The notes below the pieces were generated by a model that ran no database searches, had not been told where the DNA came from, and saw only the letters and a program-made list of their open reading frames with translations. Position numbers and translations under genes: made by a program. DNA of 64,000 nucleotides from Vreelandella neptunia. Lineage in GTDB: Bacteria; Pseudomonadota; Gammaproteobacteria; Pseudomonadales; Halomonadaceae. Within the stretch, counting starts at the first letter, position 1. Every line of letters starts with the position of its first letter. Below are positions 43,231-51,614 of this stretch, piece by piece. The stretch covers positions 3,782,001 to 3,846,000 of the forward strand of contig NZ_CP140255.1 in the NCBI RefSeq assembly GCF_034479615.1, given 5' to 3'.

Positions 43231-44893
43231 TGTTATCTCCTGGTAACATCAGGTTTTTCTGCCAGGCAGCGGCGTCAATTTCGATCAGTAACGGCCCGGT
43301 CGCTTCACGGTTGGCGAGCGCCTTGGAAAACTCAGTGGGGCTTTCTACCAGTACGCCGGGACAGCCAAAGCCTTCGGCCAGGGTGAGGAAGTTGGGTGCT
43401 TGAATATCCACGCCCAAACGCGCCACACCGTTGGCATCCATATAGCGACGAATCTCTTCGTAACCGGCGTTGTGCCAAAGCACAATCACCACCGGCAGAC
43501 GCGCTTCTACCGCCGTTGCTATTTCCGAGAGCGTAAACATCACCCCGCCGTCGCCCACCAGTGCCACCACCGGCAGATCCGCCCGCGCCAGCTGTGCGCC
43601 CAACGCCGCCGGTAGCCCATAGCCCAAGGTGCCGTAGCCCGTTGAGGCATTGAAATAACGCCTTGGCGCGGGCTGGCTGACCAGATGGTTACCGGCATAC
43701 ACCGGCGCGGTGGAGTCGCCCACCAGAATGGCCTCAGGTAGGTGCTCGGCAAGCGTTGCATACAGCGGCACAAAGTCGCTGAAGGCCGGGTCGTTGGGTA
43801 GATTCAGCGCGCTCAATACGGCAGCGGTTCGCACCTTGCCGTCGCGCTGCAATGGCTCGGAGAAATGGCCCAGTAGAAGCTCAAGGCTACGCCCGGCATC
43901 GCCGACTAGCCCCAACGCTACGCGCTGGTTGCGCACCAGCTGCTCTGGGTCGAGGTCAATACGAATCAACGTGCCGTTGAGATGAAAGCCACCATCAAAC
44001 ACCACGTCATAGTCGGTCTCGCCAAGTTCAGTGCCCACCGCCAGAATCACATCGGCGTTGGCCGCCAGCTCGCGCACCGCGGGCAAAGCTGCATTGGCAC
44101 CCAAATCCAGCGGGTGGTCACGGCCCAGCAGGCCTTTGGCGTTGATCGTGGTCGCCGTAGGCGCATCGAGCTTTTCTACCAATCCTCGTGCCGCCTCGGG
44201 TGATGCCGCGCAGCCACCGCCCAGCAGCACCAGAGGCTGCTTCGCCGCCTTCAGCAGGCGAGCAGCTTCGACAAGCCCTTCCGGATCAGGCGCGGCGCGG
44301 TAAAGCCTCGGCGCCTGCCAACTCACCGGCGCGTTCACCGGTGCATTAAACAGGTCGATGGGGATTTCGATGTGCACCGGGCCCGGCCGAGCGCCGTTGA
44401 ACACGGTAAAGGCGCGGGCCAGCACCTCGGGTAGCGTATTGGCGTCCAACAGCGTATGGCTGAACCGCGCAACGCCGTTGATCATCTGCTGCTGGCTGGG
44501 CAGCTCGTGCAGCCGCCCTTGGCCCATCCCAAGCGTATCGCGACGATTCACGCTGGAGATCACCAGCATGGGGATCGAATCCGCCAGGGCCTGGCCCATG
44601 GCGGTCGCCATATTGGTCATCCCAGGCCCGGTGATAATCAGGCACACCCCCGGCTGTCCGCTGGCGCGGGCATAGCCATCGGCCATAAACCCCGCGCCCT
44701 GCTCATGGCGCGGGGTTATATGCTGCACATTGCTGCCTTCCAGACCGCGATAAAGCTCCACCGTATGCACACCCGGGATGCCGAACAGGGCGCGCACGCC
44801 GTAAGTCTCATGCAGCAGCCGGATCAGCAGTTCGGCACAGGTCATGGTCGCTTGATTGGTCGTTGCATCAGTATTCGTTGCATCAGCGTTCAT
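43220..44893 (-). CDS. aruI: AruI-like TPP-dependent 2-ketoarginine decarboxylase
   Basis: Expected to decarboxylate 5-guanidino-2-oxopentanoate to 4-guanidinobutanal. The 557-residue ThDP enzyme has the N-terminal pyrimidine domain with FGIPGVHTVELYRGL and the activating Glu in RHEQGAGFMADGYARASG (about 60-77). A central domain follows, then the C-terminal cofactor motif GDGGVMFTLSEIATAV...WHNAGYEEIR (GDG with Asn about 27 residues later). The start at 44893 follows AAGGGG; an open frame to 44935 runs into yjiH. Residues 1-16 are a low-complexity Asn/Ala/Thr tail from a small DNA repeat. Close in length to AruI (about 559). Other decarboxylase substrates cannot be excluded, but linkage to GbuA is strong context. 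Confidence 0.75.
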   Translation of the reverse strand: MNADATNTDATTNQATMTCAELLIRLLHETYGVRALFGIPGVHTVELYRGLEGSNVQHITPRHEQGAGFMADGYARASGQPGVCLIITGPGMTNMATAMGQALADSIPMLVISSVNRRDTLGMGQGRLHELPSQQQMINGVARFSHTLLDANTLPEVLARAFTVFNGARPGPVHIEIPIDLFNAPVNAPVSWQAPRLYRAAPDPEGLVEAARLLKAAKQPLVLLGGGCAASPEAARGLVEKLDAPTATTINAKGLLGRDHPLDLGANAALPAVRELAANADVILAVGTELGETDYDVVFDGGFHLNGTLIRIDLDPEQLVRNQRVALGLVGDAGRSLELLLGHFSEPLQRDGKVRTAAVLSALNLPNDPAFSDFVPLYATLAEHLPEAILVGDSTAPVYAGNHLVSQPAPRRYFNASTGYGTLGYGLPAALGAQLARADLPVVALVGDGGVMFTLSEIATAVEARLPVVIVLWHNAGYEEIRRYMDANGVARLGVDIQAPNFLTLAEGFGCPGVLVESPTEFSKALANREATGPLLIEIDAAAWQKNLMLPGDNNEE

Positions 44894-44903
44894 TGCAGGC
44901 CCC

Positions 44904-46286
44904 TTAGAAGAAAAACGTGTGGGCCATAAAGGCAATGATCGGCAGCGTAATGGCGGTACGCAGCAGGAAGATGGCGACCAGTTCCCAGAGCTTGATGGGG
45001 ATTTTCGACTTGAGCAGCAGCGCGCCGATTTCCGACATGTAGATCAATTGGGTGAGCGACAGGCAGGCAATCACAAAGCGGGTGAGTTCGCTTTCGATAT
45101 TGGTCGCCAGCACCGCGGGCAGGAACATATCGGCAAAGCCCACCAGGGTGGCAGGCGCCGCCGCTTCTGCCTCGGGAATCCGCAGCAGCTCAAGCACCGG
45201 CACCATGGGGTAGGAAAGCCAGGTAAACAGCGGGGTAAATTCCGCCAGAATCAACGCCACCGTGCCAATGGCGAACACCAAGGGAAGTAAGCCGAGGAAA
45301 ATATCCATCACGTTGAGGAGCGCCAAACGTGCCAGCTCTCGGGGCCCAGGAGCTCCGGCGGCGCGATTGGTGGCCTGAATCAAGCTGTAACGAAACAGAC
45401 CCACTTTTTCAGTGCGCTCTTCGCTCAACTGGCAGCCCACCGGCTCGTAATAGTCATTGGACTTGCGCGACAGCGGCGGCAGGCGCGGCACGATGACCGC
45501 CGCGATCAATCCGGAGACCACCACCGTGAAGTAGAACTGCACAAACAGGTGGTTGATATCCACGAAGCTGGTGACGAGCAGCGCAAACGCAATCGACACC
45601 ACGGAGAAGTTGGTGGCAATGACCGAGGCTTCGCGGCGGTTATAGAAGCCCTGCTCGTACTGCTGCGTGGTGATCAGCACGCCGACGGTGCCCGATCCCA
45701 TCCAGGAGGCAGTGGCATCGATGGCGCTGCGCCCCGGCAGGTTAAAAATTACCCGAAACGGCTTACGTACCATACTGCCGATGAACTCCATAAAGCCAAA
45801 CTCGACCAGAAACGGCAGCAGCAGCGCTGCAAAGAAAAAGAAGGTGAGCAGTACCGGCGCCAAGTCATTGAGCATCACGCCACCGGTAAAGGAAGCGGTC
45901 ACGAACTCAGGCCCGAACTGAAAATAGGTCATCACAGCAAAAAGCGCGCCTAATACGCGCATCGCAAGCCACACCGGGCCAACATGAAACATTTCGTGCA
46001 GCATGCCCTTTTTGGCCCAGGATGGGTTAGCTAACTTGGCGTAAATCGTCGCTACCACCGATAGGCAGAGTACCACTACCGCAATAGCTGGCAGCGCCGA
46101 GCCCAGCAAGGCCTGCAAACTATCGGCCATGAGCCCCATGCCGATGTTAATGGTATCGCCCACCTGAAAAGGGACGAGAAACAGCAGCACCCCAATTAGC
46201 GAGGGAATGATAAATTTCAGTAAGTGCGCGCGGGGTATCGGTGCCGACGAGGTCGGCTGTTCCGATTTAACGTTGCTATACGACAT
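44904..46286 (-). CDS. yjiH: YjiH-family membrane protein (nucleoside-recognition Gate domain)
   Basis: A 460-residue polytopic protein with about ten hydrophobic segments. LIGVLLFLVPFQVGDTINIGMGL (about 30-52), MGSGTVGVLITTQQYEQGFYNRREASVIATNFS and GFADMFLPAVLATNIESELTRF are the recognisable family parts. The function of YjiH proteins is unknown; the Gate domain suggests transport or gating. In Pseudomonas and Halomonas genomes such genes often neighbour amine or guanidino catabolism, which matches here. A GTG at 46295 is also possible; the ATG at 46286 is chosen though its ribosome site is weak. It lies 10 bases upstream of the decarboxylase gene. Confidence 0.78.
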   Translation of the reverse strand: MSYSNVKSEQPTSSAPIPRAHLLKFIIPSLIGVLLFLVPFQVGDTINIGMGLMADSLQALLGSALPAIAVVVLCLSVVATIYAKLANPSWAKKGMLHEMFHVGPVWLAMRVLGALFAVMTYFQFGPEFVTASFTGGVMLNDLAPVLLTFFFFAALLLPFLVEFGFMEFIGSMVRKPFRVIFNLPGRSAIDATASWMGSGTVGVLITTQQYEQGFYNRREASVIATNFSVVSIAFALLVTSFVDINHLFVQFYFTVVVSGLIAAVIVPRLPPLSRKSNDYYEPVGCQLSEERTEKVGLFRYSLIQATNRAAGAPGPRELARLALLNVMDIFLGLLPLVFAIGTVALILAEFTPLFTWLSYPMVPVLELLRIPEAEAAAPATLVGFADMFLPAVLATNIESELTRFVIACLSLTQLIYMSEIGALLLKSKIPIKLWELVAIFLLRTAITLPIIAFMAHTFFF

Positions 46287-46402
46287 AGGAGTCACCCATT
46301 GGAAGTGATTATTGGAGGTGGGCTGGCGGCGTAGAGTTAGTACTTTTTTATTTAGTCGCTATTTCTTTGATAGCTATCTATTTGTTAGCTATGTGGTCAG
46401 CA

Positions 46403-47353
46403 TCACTCGCTGTGTTTAACGCCCGGCAGTACGCAGAGCATTTCATACAGCAGCGTGGCGCCCATCAGTGCGGTGTTGCCGCTGGGGTCGTAAGGCGGTG
46501 ATACTTCCACCAGGTCGCAGCCGACAATATTGAGCCCAGCGGCACCGCGAACCAGCTCCAATCCTTGGCTAGAGGTCAGTCCCCCCATTTCCACCGTGCC
46601 GGTGCCGGGGGCAACAGAAGGATCCAGGCCGTCGATGTCGAAACTGATGTACACCGGGATATCGCCCATCTGCTCGCGCACTTCCTGCATCAACGGCGCT
46701 AGAGAGCGATACCAGCACTCTTCGGCGGGAACGACGCGAAAGCCCTGATCGCGGCACCAGTCAAAATCCTCAGCGGCATAGCCGGTACCGCGCAGGCCGA
46801 TTTGCACTACCTTGCCATGGGCCAATAAACCCTCCTCCTGGGCACGACGAAACGGCGTGCCGTGGGCAATTGGCTCGCCGAACATGTGCTCATTGACATC
46901 GGCATGGGCATCGATATGAATCAGCCCCACCGGGCCGTGCTTTTTGGCCATGGCGCGGAGGATAGGCAGCGTGAGCGTATGTTCTCCGCCCAGGGTCAGC
47001 GGAATGCAGTCATGTTTCAGCACCTCATCGTAAAAGGCGGTGATGATGTCGACGCTTTTAGGCAGGTGGAAAGTATTGATGGGTACATCGCCGATATCGG
47101 CGACCTGCAGGCTTTCAAAGGGCGCGGCGCGGGTCGCCATATTGTAGGGGCGCAGCATGCGCGACTCGTCGCGAATCTGGCGCGGCCCAAGCCGCGTGCC
47201 AGGACGATTTGAAGTGCCAATATCCATAGGGATACCAATAAATGCCGCGTCTAATCCCTCGGCGGTTTCTTGAGTAGGCAAGCGCATCATGGTGGCAGGG
47301 CCTGCAAAGCGCGGCATGGTGTTGCCACCCAGGGGCTGATTAAACTCTGGCAT
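46403..47353 (-). CDS. gbuA: Guanidinobutyrase (ureohydrolase family)
   Basis: Hydrolyses 4-guanidinobutyrate to 4-aminobutyrate and urea with two Mn2+. The 316 residues show the ureohydrolase metal ligands: His125 (GGEHT), Asp148, His150 and Asp152 (IDAHADVNEHMFG), and SFDIDGLDPSVAPG. The sequence around NQPLGGNTMPRFAGPATMMRLP, NMATRAAPFESLQVADIGDV and DFDWCRDQGFRVVPAEECW follows Pseudomonas GbuA more than agmatinase SpeB. The ATG at 47353 has AAGGAG six bases upstream; the one at 47359 has none. It is first in the operon gbuA-yjiH-aruI-NCS1-MBL-ALDH, behind a sigma-54 promoter. Confidence 0.88.
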   Translation of the reverse strand: MPEFNQPLGGNTMPRFAGPATMMRLPTQETAEGLDAAFIGIPMDIGTSNRPGTRLGPRQIRDESRMLRPYNMATRAAPFESLQVADIGDVPINTFHLPKSVDIITAFYDEVLKHDCIPLTLGGEHTLTLPILRAMAKKHGPVGLIHIDAHADVNEHMFGEPIAHGTPFRRAQEEGLLAHGKVVQIGLRGTGYAAEDFDWCRDQGFRVVPAEECWYRSLAPLMQEVREQMGDIPVYISFDIDGLDPSVAPGTGTVEMGGLTSSQGLELVRGAAGLNIVGCDLVEVSPPYDPSGNTALMGATLLYEMLCVLPGVKHSE

Positions 47354-47434
47354 ACACATCTCCTTATATTTTTTGGCGGTGTGAGCACGGTGTAGGTATT
47401 GGCCTAGCTCTTTTCACTACTCCTCTAAAGACAT

Positions 47435-47450
47435 TGCACAGACCATGCCA
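47435..47450 (-). promoter_or_regulatory. Sigma-54 promoter of the gbuA operon
   Basis: Minus-strand TGGCATGGTCTGTGCA: the invariant GG (-24) and GC (-12) are separated by exactly ten bases, as RpoN requires, and TGGCA matches the -24 consensus. It lies about 80 bases upstream of gbuA. A gene for a sigma-54 activator is divergent from it, with candidate activator sites 50-110 bases farther upstream. Confidence 0.75.
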
Positions 47451-47495
47451 AGTCGTAGATGCCTATAAAGTGGTGGGATTAACGACCAAACGATG

Positions 47496-47559
47496 CAAAA
47501 ATGAATCAACTAGAAGCTTTTTCAATTCATTTTTGAATCAATAATTCAAAAATGAATCA
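47496..47559. promoter_or_regulatory. Upstream activator sites for the sigma-54 regulator
   Basis: CAAAAATGAATCA occurs at 47496-47508 and 47547-47559. Between them a perfect 13-base inverted repeat has arms 47526-47538 (TTCATTTTTGAAT) and 47544-47556 with a 5-base spacer. It lies between the regulator gene and the sigma-54 promoter, where enhancer sites are expected. It also sits just before the regulator's start, so autoregulation is likely. Binding is inferred. Confidence 0.7.
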
Positions 47560-47578
47560 TTCAGAGGAGGCGGCTGCG

Positions 47579-48997
47579 ATGAGTGAAATAGACAGGCGCG
47601 TGCTGCGAACCATTGTGGAGACCGCAAACGACCACTTCTTTATTGTCAGTGGCGATGGGCAAATAGTGGACATCAGCCCAGGAGCCGAAGCGGTTTACGG
47701 AGTATCCAGAGAGGAGTTGCTCTCCAGCAGTGTGCAGCAACTGCAAGCGGCCGGGGTACTCAAACCCTCCATCACCATGGAAGTAATGCGCACCCGCCGG
47801 CCTGCGCAGCTTATGCAGGTCACCGGAACAGGCCGCCGGGTGATTGCCGAAGCCTACCCAGTGTTCGTCGACGGCAAGCTTGAGCGCATTATCAGCCGCT
47901 CGAGGGATTTAACCGACTTGCAGCTATTGCAGGACGAGTATGCGCTGCTGCAAAAACGCTTTAGCGAACACTTAAAGCGCAGTCAGGCAGCGCCAGACGC
48001 GGAAGAGCAGGCGCTGGATGACGCCCTGGACAATTTGCAGGTGCGCAGCAGCGTGATGCGTGAAATTGCGCTGCTGCTTAAACGGGTCGCCCCTTCGGAT
48101 GCCAACGTGCTGATGCTGGGGGAATCAGGTGTGGGTAAAAGCGCCTTTGCCAAACAGCTACACCGCTGGAGCCAGCGCTGTGACGGCCCCTTTATTGACG
48201 TTAACTGCGCGGCGATTCCCGAGAATCTGTTTGAATCCGAGATGTTTGGCTACCAGCCCGGCGCTTTCAGCGGTGCCGCTCGCCAGGGCAAAGCCGGGCT
48301 GTTAGAGCAGGCCGAGGGCGGCACGCTGTTTTTGGATGAAATAGGCGAGCTGCCGCTGCTAATGCAAACCAAACTGCTCAAGGTGATCCAGGACGGTAGT
48401 TTGACCCGACTGGGTGACACCCGATCACGCAAGGTCAATTTCCGCTTGGTTGTGGCGACCAATCAGGATTTGGGCAAGCAAGTAGAGGCCGGACTTTTCC
48501 GTCTGGATCTTTACTACCGCCTCAATGTGATCCCCGTGACCCTGCCGCCGCTACGTGACCGGCGGGAGGATATCCCCGACCTGGTTGAAGCGTGTTTAAA
48601 CCGGCTCAACCAGCGCTATGGGCGGCAAAAAATCCTTGATACCCGCGTTTGGTCGACCCTGATGGGCAGCGAATGGCCGGGGAATGTCCGTGAGCTGGAG
48701 AACTGGCTAGAAAGAGCCTGGCTTTCCAGCCCCACCGATCAAATCGAGGTGCCCGCCGCACTCCCTCACGCCGAGCAGCACCCGGCTAACTTGCCGAGCG
48801 CCTCGCCAGCAACGTCGGCAGTAGCACTCGAACCCCAGGAAACCCTCAAGCAATACCTAGCGCGGCTGGAGCGTGAAACCCTTGAAGAATTGTGCACCAC
48901 ACTCCCCAGCACCTACGCCATTGCCGAGCGTCTGGGAATCAGCCAATCCAGCGTGGTGCGCAGGCTGCAGCGTTATGGCATTAAAGTCGCCAGGTGA
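47579..48997 (+). CDS. PAS-domain sigma-54 activator of the gbuA operon
   Basis: Enhancer-binding protein of 472 residues. A PAS sensory domain occupies about 1-115 ([22 protein letters not shown]). A linker and then the AAA+ domain (about 150-385) follow, with Walker [11 protein letters not shown] (about 181), the sigma-54 contact loop GAFSGA (about 227) and Walker [15 protein letters not shown]. An Arg-rich sensor follows, and the C-terminal HTH is [22 protein letters not shown]. The contact loop has Ser where GAFTGA has Thr. The start at 47579 is preferred to 47552 because GAGGAGG precedes it, whereas 47552 lies inside the inverted repeat. It is divergent from gbuA, and its ligand is probably a guanidino acid (inference). 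Confidence 0.9.
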   Translation: MSEIDRRVLRTIVETANDHFFIVSGDGQIVDISPGAEAVYGVSREELLSSSVQQLQAAGVLKPSITMEVMRTRRPAQLMQVTGTGRRVIAEAYPVFVDGKLERIISRSRDLTDLQLLQDEYALLQKRFSEHLKRSQAAPDAEEQALDDALDNLQVRSSVMREIALLLKRVAPSDANVLMLGESGVGKSAFAKQLHRWSQRCDGPFIDVNCAAIPENLFESEMFGYQPGAFSGAARQGKAGLLEQAEGGTLFLDEIGELPLLMQTKLLKVIQDGSLTRLGDTRSRKVNFRLVVATNQDLGKQVEAGLFRLDLYYRLNVIPVTLPPLRDRREDIPDLVEACLNRLNQRYGRQKILDTRVWSTLMGSEWPGNVRELENWLERAWLSSPTDQIEVPAALPHAEQHPANLPSASPATSAVALEPQETLKQYLARLERETLEELCTTLPSTYAIAERLGISQSSVVRRLQRYGIKVAR

Positions 48998-49110
48998 TTT
49001 TCTGCTTGACACAACTGCTGTCATCAACCATCCATGTAAGTGTCATGAAACGGCAACACCTTCAACACAAGCTGAACCAATAACAACCAACAGCCGGTGA
49101 TGTGTGTGCT

Positions 49111-50241
49111 ATGTCAAACCAATCACGAATACGTTTAGAGGGCGTCACTAAACGCTGGGGCGCCTCTGCGGCTGTGGATGGTATTTCGTTTGATGTTACC
49201 CCAGGGCAGTTTGTCATTCTGCTCGGCCCTTCAGGCTGCGGAAAATCCACCACGCTACGCATGATTGCAGGCTTGGAAGAAGCCAGCGACGGCCAAATTC
49301 ATATTGGCGAGCGCGACGTCACGCGGCTGCCGCCCGGCGACCGTGGGCTGAGCATGGTGTTCCAGTCCTACGCCCTGTTTCCGCATTTGAGTGTGGCTGA
49401 CAATATCGTGTTTGGCCTGCGCAGCCGCAAAGTCCCCAAAGCCGAGCAGCGCCAGCGACTGGCCAAGGTCGCCGAACTGGTCGATTTAACCGATTACCTA
49501 AACCGCAAACCTGCCCAGCTTTCCGGCGGCCAACGCCAGCGGGTGGCTTTGGCGCGCTCGGTGATCTCCGAACACCCGATCTGCTTGATGGACGAGCCAC
49601 TCTCCAACCTGGACGCCCGGCTGCGCAGCGATATGCGCCGGGAAATCAAAGCACTACAAAGCCGCCTGAACATGACGGTGATTTACGTCACCCACGACCA
49701 GGTGGAAGCCATGAGCATGGGTGATCGTGTGATTCTGATGCAGCATGGCAAAATCGTTCAGGACGGCACCCCAGACGAGCTCTACAACCGCCCCGCTAGC
49801 GCTTTTGCCGCCAGCTTTATTGGCAGCCCCGCCATGAATCTGCTGCCATTAGTGGCCGGTGAGAATGGCGCCGTTATCGAAGGTGAACCCAGTACCCCCG
49901 TAGCCCCCTTGGAGGCCGCTGGTTGTCACTTGGGCATCCGCCCGGAAGATGTTGAGCTGCGAATTGCACCCGGTTCCGGCGTGCCCGCTAACGTATTAAG
50001 TGAAGAGTACTTGGGAGCGGACACTATTGCGTATGTCGCGGTGGGTTCGCACACCCTACGCGTGCGGCTTAGCGGCAAGCAGACACTAACAGGCCAGCCA
50101 TGCAGCCTCTATTGGACGTCAGAGAACACACACCTTTTCGATGCCGAAGGCCTGCGGCGTGATGACCTGACGCCGACCCGATTACCCAGCTCATCTCGAA
50201 GCATTCCTCGTCCACCGGCGGTGGGCTCTTTCCAACACTGA
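49111..50241 (+). CDS. Ugp/MalK-type ABC transporter ATPase
   Basis: A 376-residue ATP-binding subunit of a carbohydrate-type (CUT1) importer. Walker A is GPSGCGKSTT (about 38-47), signature LSGGQRQRVALARS, Walker B ICLMDEPLSNLDARL, and the switch His is in YVTHDQVEAMSMGD. A C-terminal regulatory TOBE/MalK domain spans about 240-350. A GTG at 49102 could add three residues; ATG 49111 is chosen. It leads the operon ATPase-SBP-permease-permease. One such ATPase can serve several CUT1 systems. The substrate is set by the SBP, which looks UgpB-like. Confidence 0.9.
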   Translation: MSNQSRIRLEGVTKRWGASAAVDGISFDVTPGQFVILLGPSGCGKSTTLRMIAGLEEASDGQIHIGERDVTRLPPGDRGLSMVFQSYALFPHLSVADNIVFGLRSRKVPKAEQRQRLAKVAELVDLTDYLNRKPAQLSGGQRQRVALARSVISEHPICLMDEPLSNLDARLRSDMRREIKALQSRLNMTVIYVTHDQVEAMSMGDRVILMQHGKIVQDGTPDELYNRPASAFAASFIGSPAMNLLPLVAGENGAVIEGEPSTPVAPLEAAGCHLGIRPEDVELRIAPGSGVPANVLSEEYLGADTIAYVAVGSHTLRVRLSGKQTLTGQPCSLYWTSENTHLFDAEGLRRDDLTPTRLPSSSRSIPRPPAVGSFQH

Positions 50242-50270
50242 CAGCAGTATTGACACTTGCGGAGTCTCCT

Positions 50271-51551
50271 ATGCGTTTGCGTACCCCTTTTGCAATGACC
50301 GCCCTGGCAGCGGGCTTGTTAAGCGCCGCCCAGGTAAACGCGGATAGCGTTGATCTGACCATGTACTACCCGGTCGCGGTGGGCGGTGCACTCACCGACG
50401 TCGTTGATAACCTGGTGGAAGAGTTTGAAAGCGAATACCCCGATATCAATGTGGAAGCGATCTACGCCGGTAACTACGACGATACCCGCGTGCGCGCCAT
50501 GTCGGCGATGGAAGCGGGCGAAACGCCTCAGCTGTCGGTCATGTTCTCCATCGACCTGTACGAGCTGATTGAGCAGAACGCCATCGTCGCCTTTGACGAT
50601 CTGGTTGAAACCGATGAAGAGCGCGAATGGCTCGATGGCTTCTATCCTGGGCTGATGGAAAATGGCCAGCTGGATGGCAAAACCTACGGCATCCCCTTTC
50701 AGCGCTCCACCATCGTACTGTTCTGGAACAAAGACGCCTTTGAAGCCGCTGGCCTAGACCCCGAAACTCCCCCAGAGAACTGGGAAGAGATGGCCGAGAT
50801 GGCGGCGACCGTGCGCGAAGCCACCAACGGCGAGCAGTGGGGCGTGATGGTGCCGTCGACTGGCTACCCCTACTGGATGTTCCAGGCCTTTGCCTTTCAG
50901 AACGGCCACCGGCTAATGAGCGAAGATGGCACCGAGGTCTACTTCGACGACCCCGCAGCGGTTGAAGCACTGGAGTACTGGGTGTCACTGGCCACCGAGC
51001 ATAACGCCATGCCCGACGGCACCATCGAGTGGGGCACCCTGCGCCAGAACTTCCTGGAAGAGTCCACGGCGATGATGTGGCACACCACGGGCAACCTGAC
51101 CGCGGTACGCAGCGAAGCCAATTTTGATTTTGGCGTCGCCATGCTGCCGATGAAAACCCAGCGCGGTAGCCCAACCGGCGGCGGCAACTTCTACATTTTT
51201 GAAGACGCCACTGAAGAAGAACAGCGCGCGGCCATGACCTTTATTCGCTGGATGACCGCTCCCGAACGCGCCGCTGCCTGGTCGATTGAAACCGGCTATA
51301 TGGGGGTTAGCCCCGCCGCTTATGAGACCGACGCGCTACAAGGCTACGTGGAAGAGTTCCCACCCGCCGCGGTCGCCCGCGACCAGCTTGAACACGGCAC
51401 GGCAGAGCTTTCTACCTACCAGGGTGGCCGCATTCGCCGCGCCTTGGATAACGCCGTACAGGCGGCACTCACCGGACAAATGACACCGCAAGAAGCGCTT
51501 AGTCAGGCGCAGCAAGAGGCCGACAGCGTGTTGCGCCGCTACGCCCGCTAA
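50271..51551 (+). CDS. UgpB-like ABC substrate-binding protein
   Basis: Periplasmic binding protein of 426 residues. The signal peptide is MRLRTPFAMTALAAGLLSAAQVNA, and GGAG lies seven bases before the ATG at 50271, which supports this start over 50250. The mature part is a cluster B (CUT1) fold: VDNLVEEFESEYPDINVEAIYAGNYDDT, GKTYGIPFQRSTIVLFWNKDAFEAAGLDPE, and GGGNFYIFEDATEEEQRAA. The GNY motif and the R-S-T stretch recall UgpB, suggesting glycerol-3-phosphate or a phosphodiester. That ligand is a family-level guess. A hairpin with a T-run separates it from the permease genes. Confidence 0.85.
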   Translation: MRLRTPFAMTALAAGLLSAAQVNADSVDLTMYYPVAVGGALTDVVDNLVEEFESEYPDINVEAIYAGNYDDTRVRAMSAMEAGETPQLSVMFSIDLYELIEQNAIVAFDDLVETDEEREWLDGFYPGLMENGQLDGKTYGIPFQRSTIVLFWNKDAFEAAGLDPETPPENWEEMAEMAATVREATNGEQWGVMVPSTGYPYWMFQAFAFQNGHRLMSEDGTEVYFDDPAAVEALEYWVSLATEHNAMPDGTIEWGTLRQNFLEESTAMMWHTTGNLTAVRSEANFDFGVAMLPMKTQRGSPTGGGNFYIFEDATEEEQRAAMTFIRWMTAPERAAAWSIETGYMGVSPAAYETDALQGYVEEFPPAAVARDQLEHGTAELSTYQGGRIRRALDNAVQAALTGQMTPQEALSQAQQEADSVLRRYAR

Positions 51552-51572
51552 TCGTTAGGCATTTCACTGTTT

Positions 51573-51594
51573 GCCGGGGCATGCCCCGGCTTTT
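51573..51594 (+). terminator. Attenuator hairpin between SBP and permease genes
   Basis: Perfect dyad GCCGGGGC-AT-GCCCCGGC followed by TTTT. It sits 21 bases after the SBP stop and 20 before the UgpA-like start, so partial termination would favour SBP synthesis. Confidence 0.75.
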
Positions 51595-51614
51595 CCAACG
51601 TGCGGTACGTCTCT

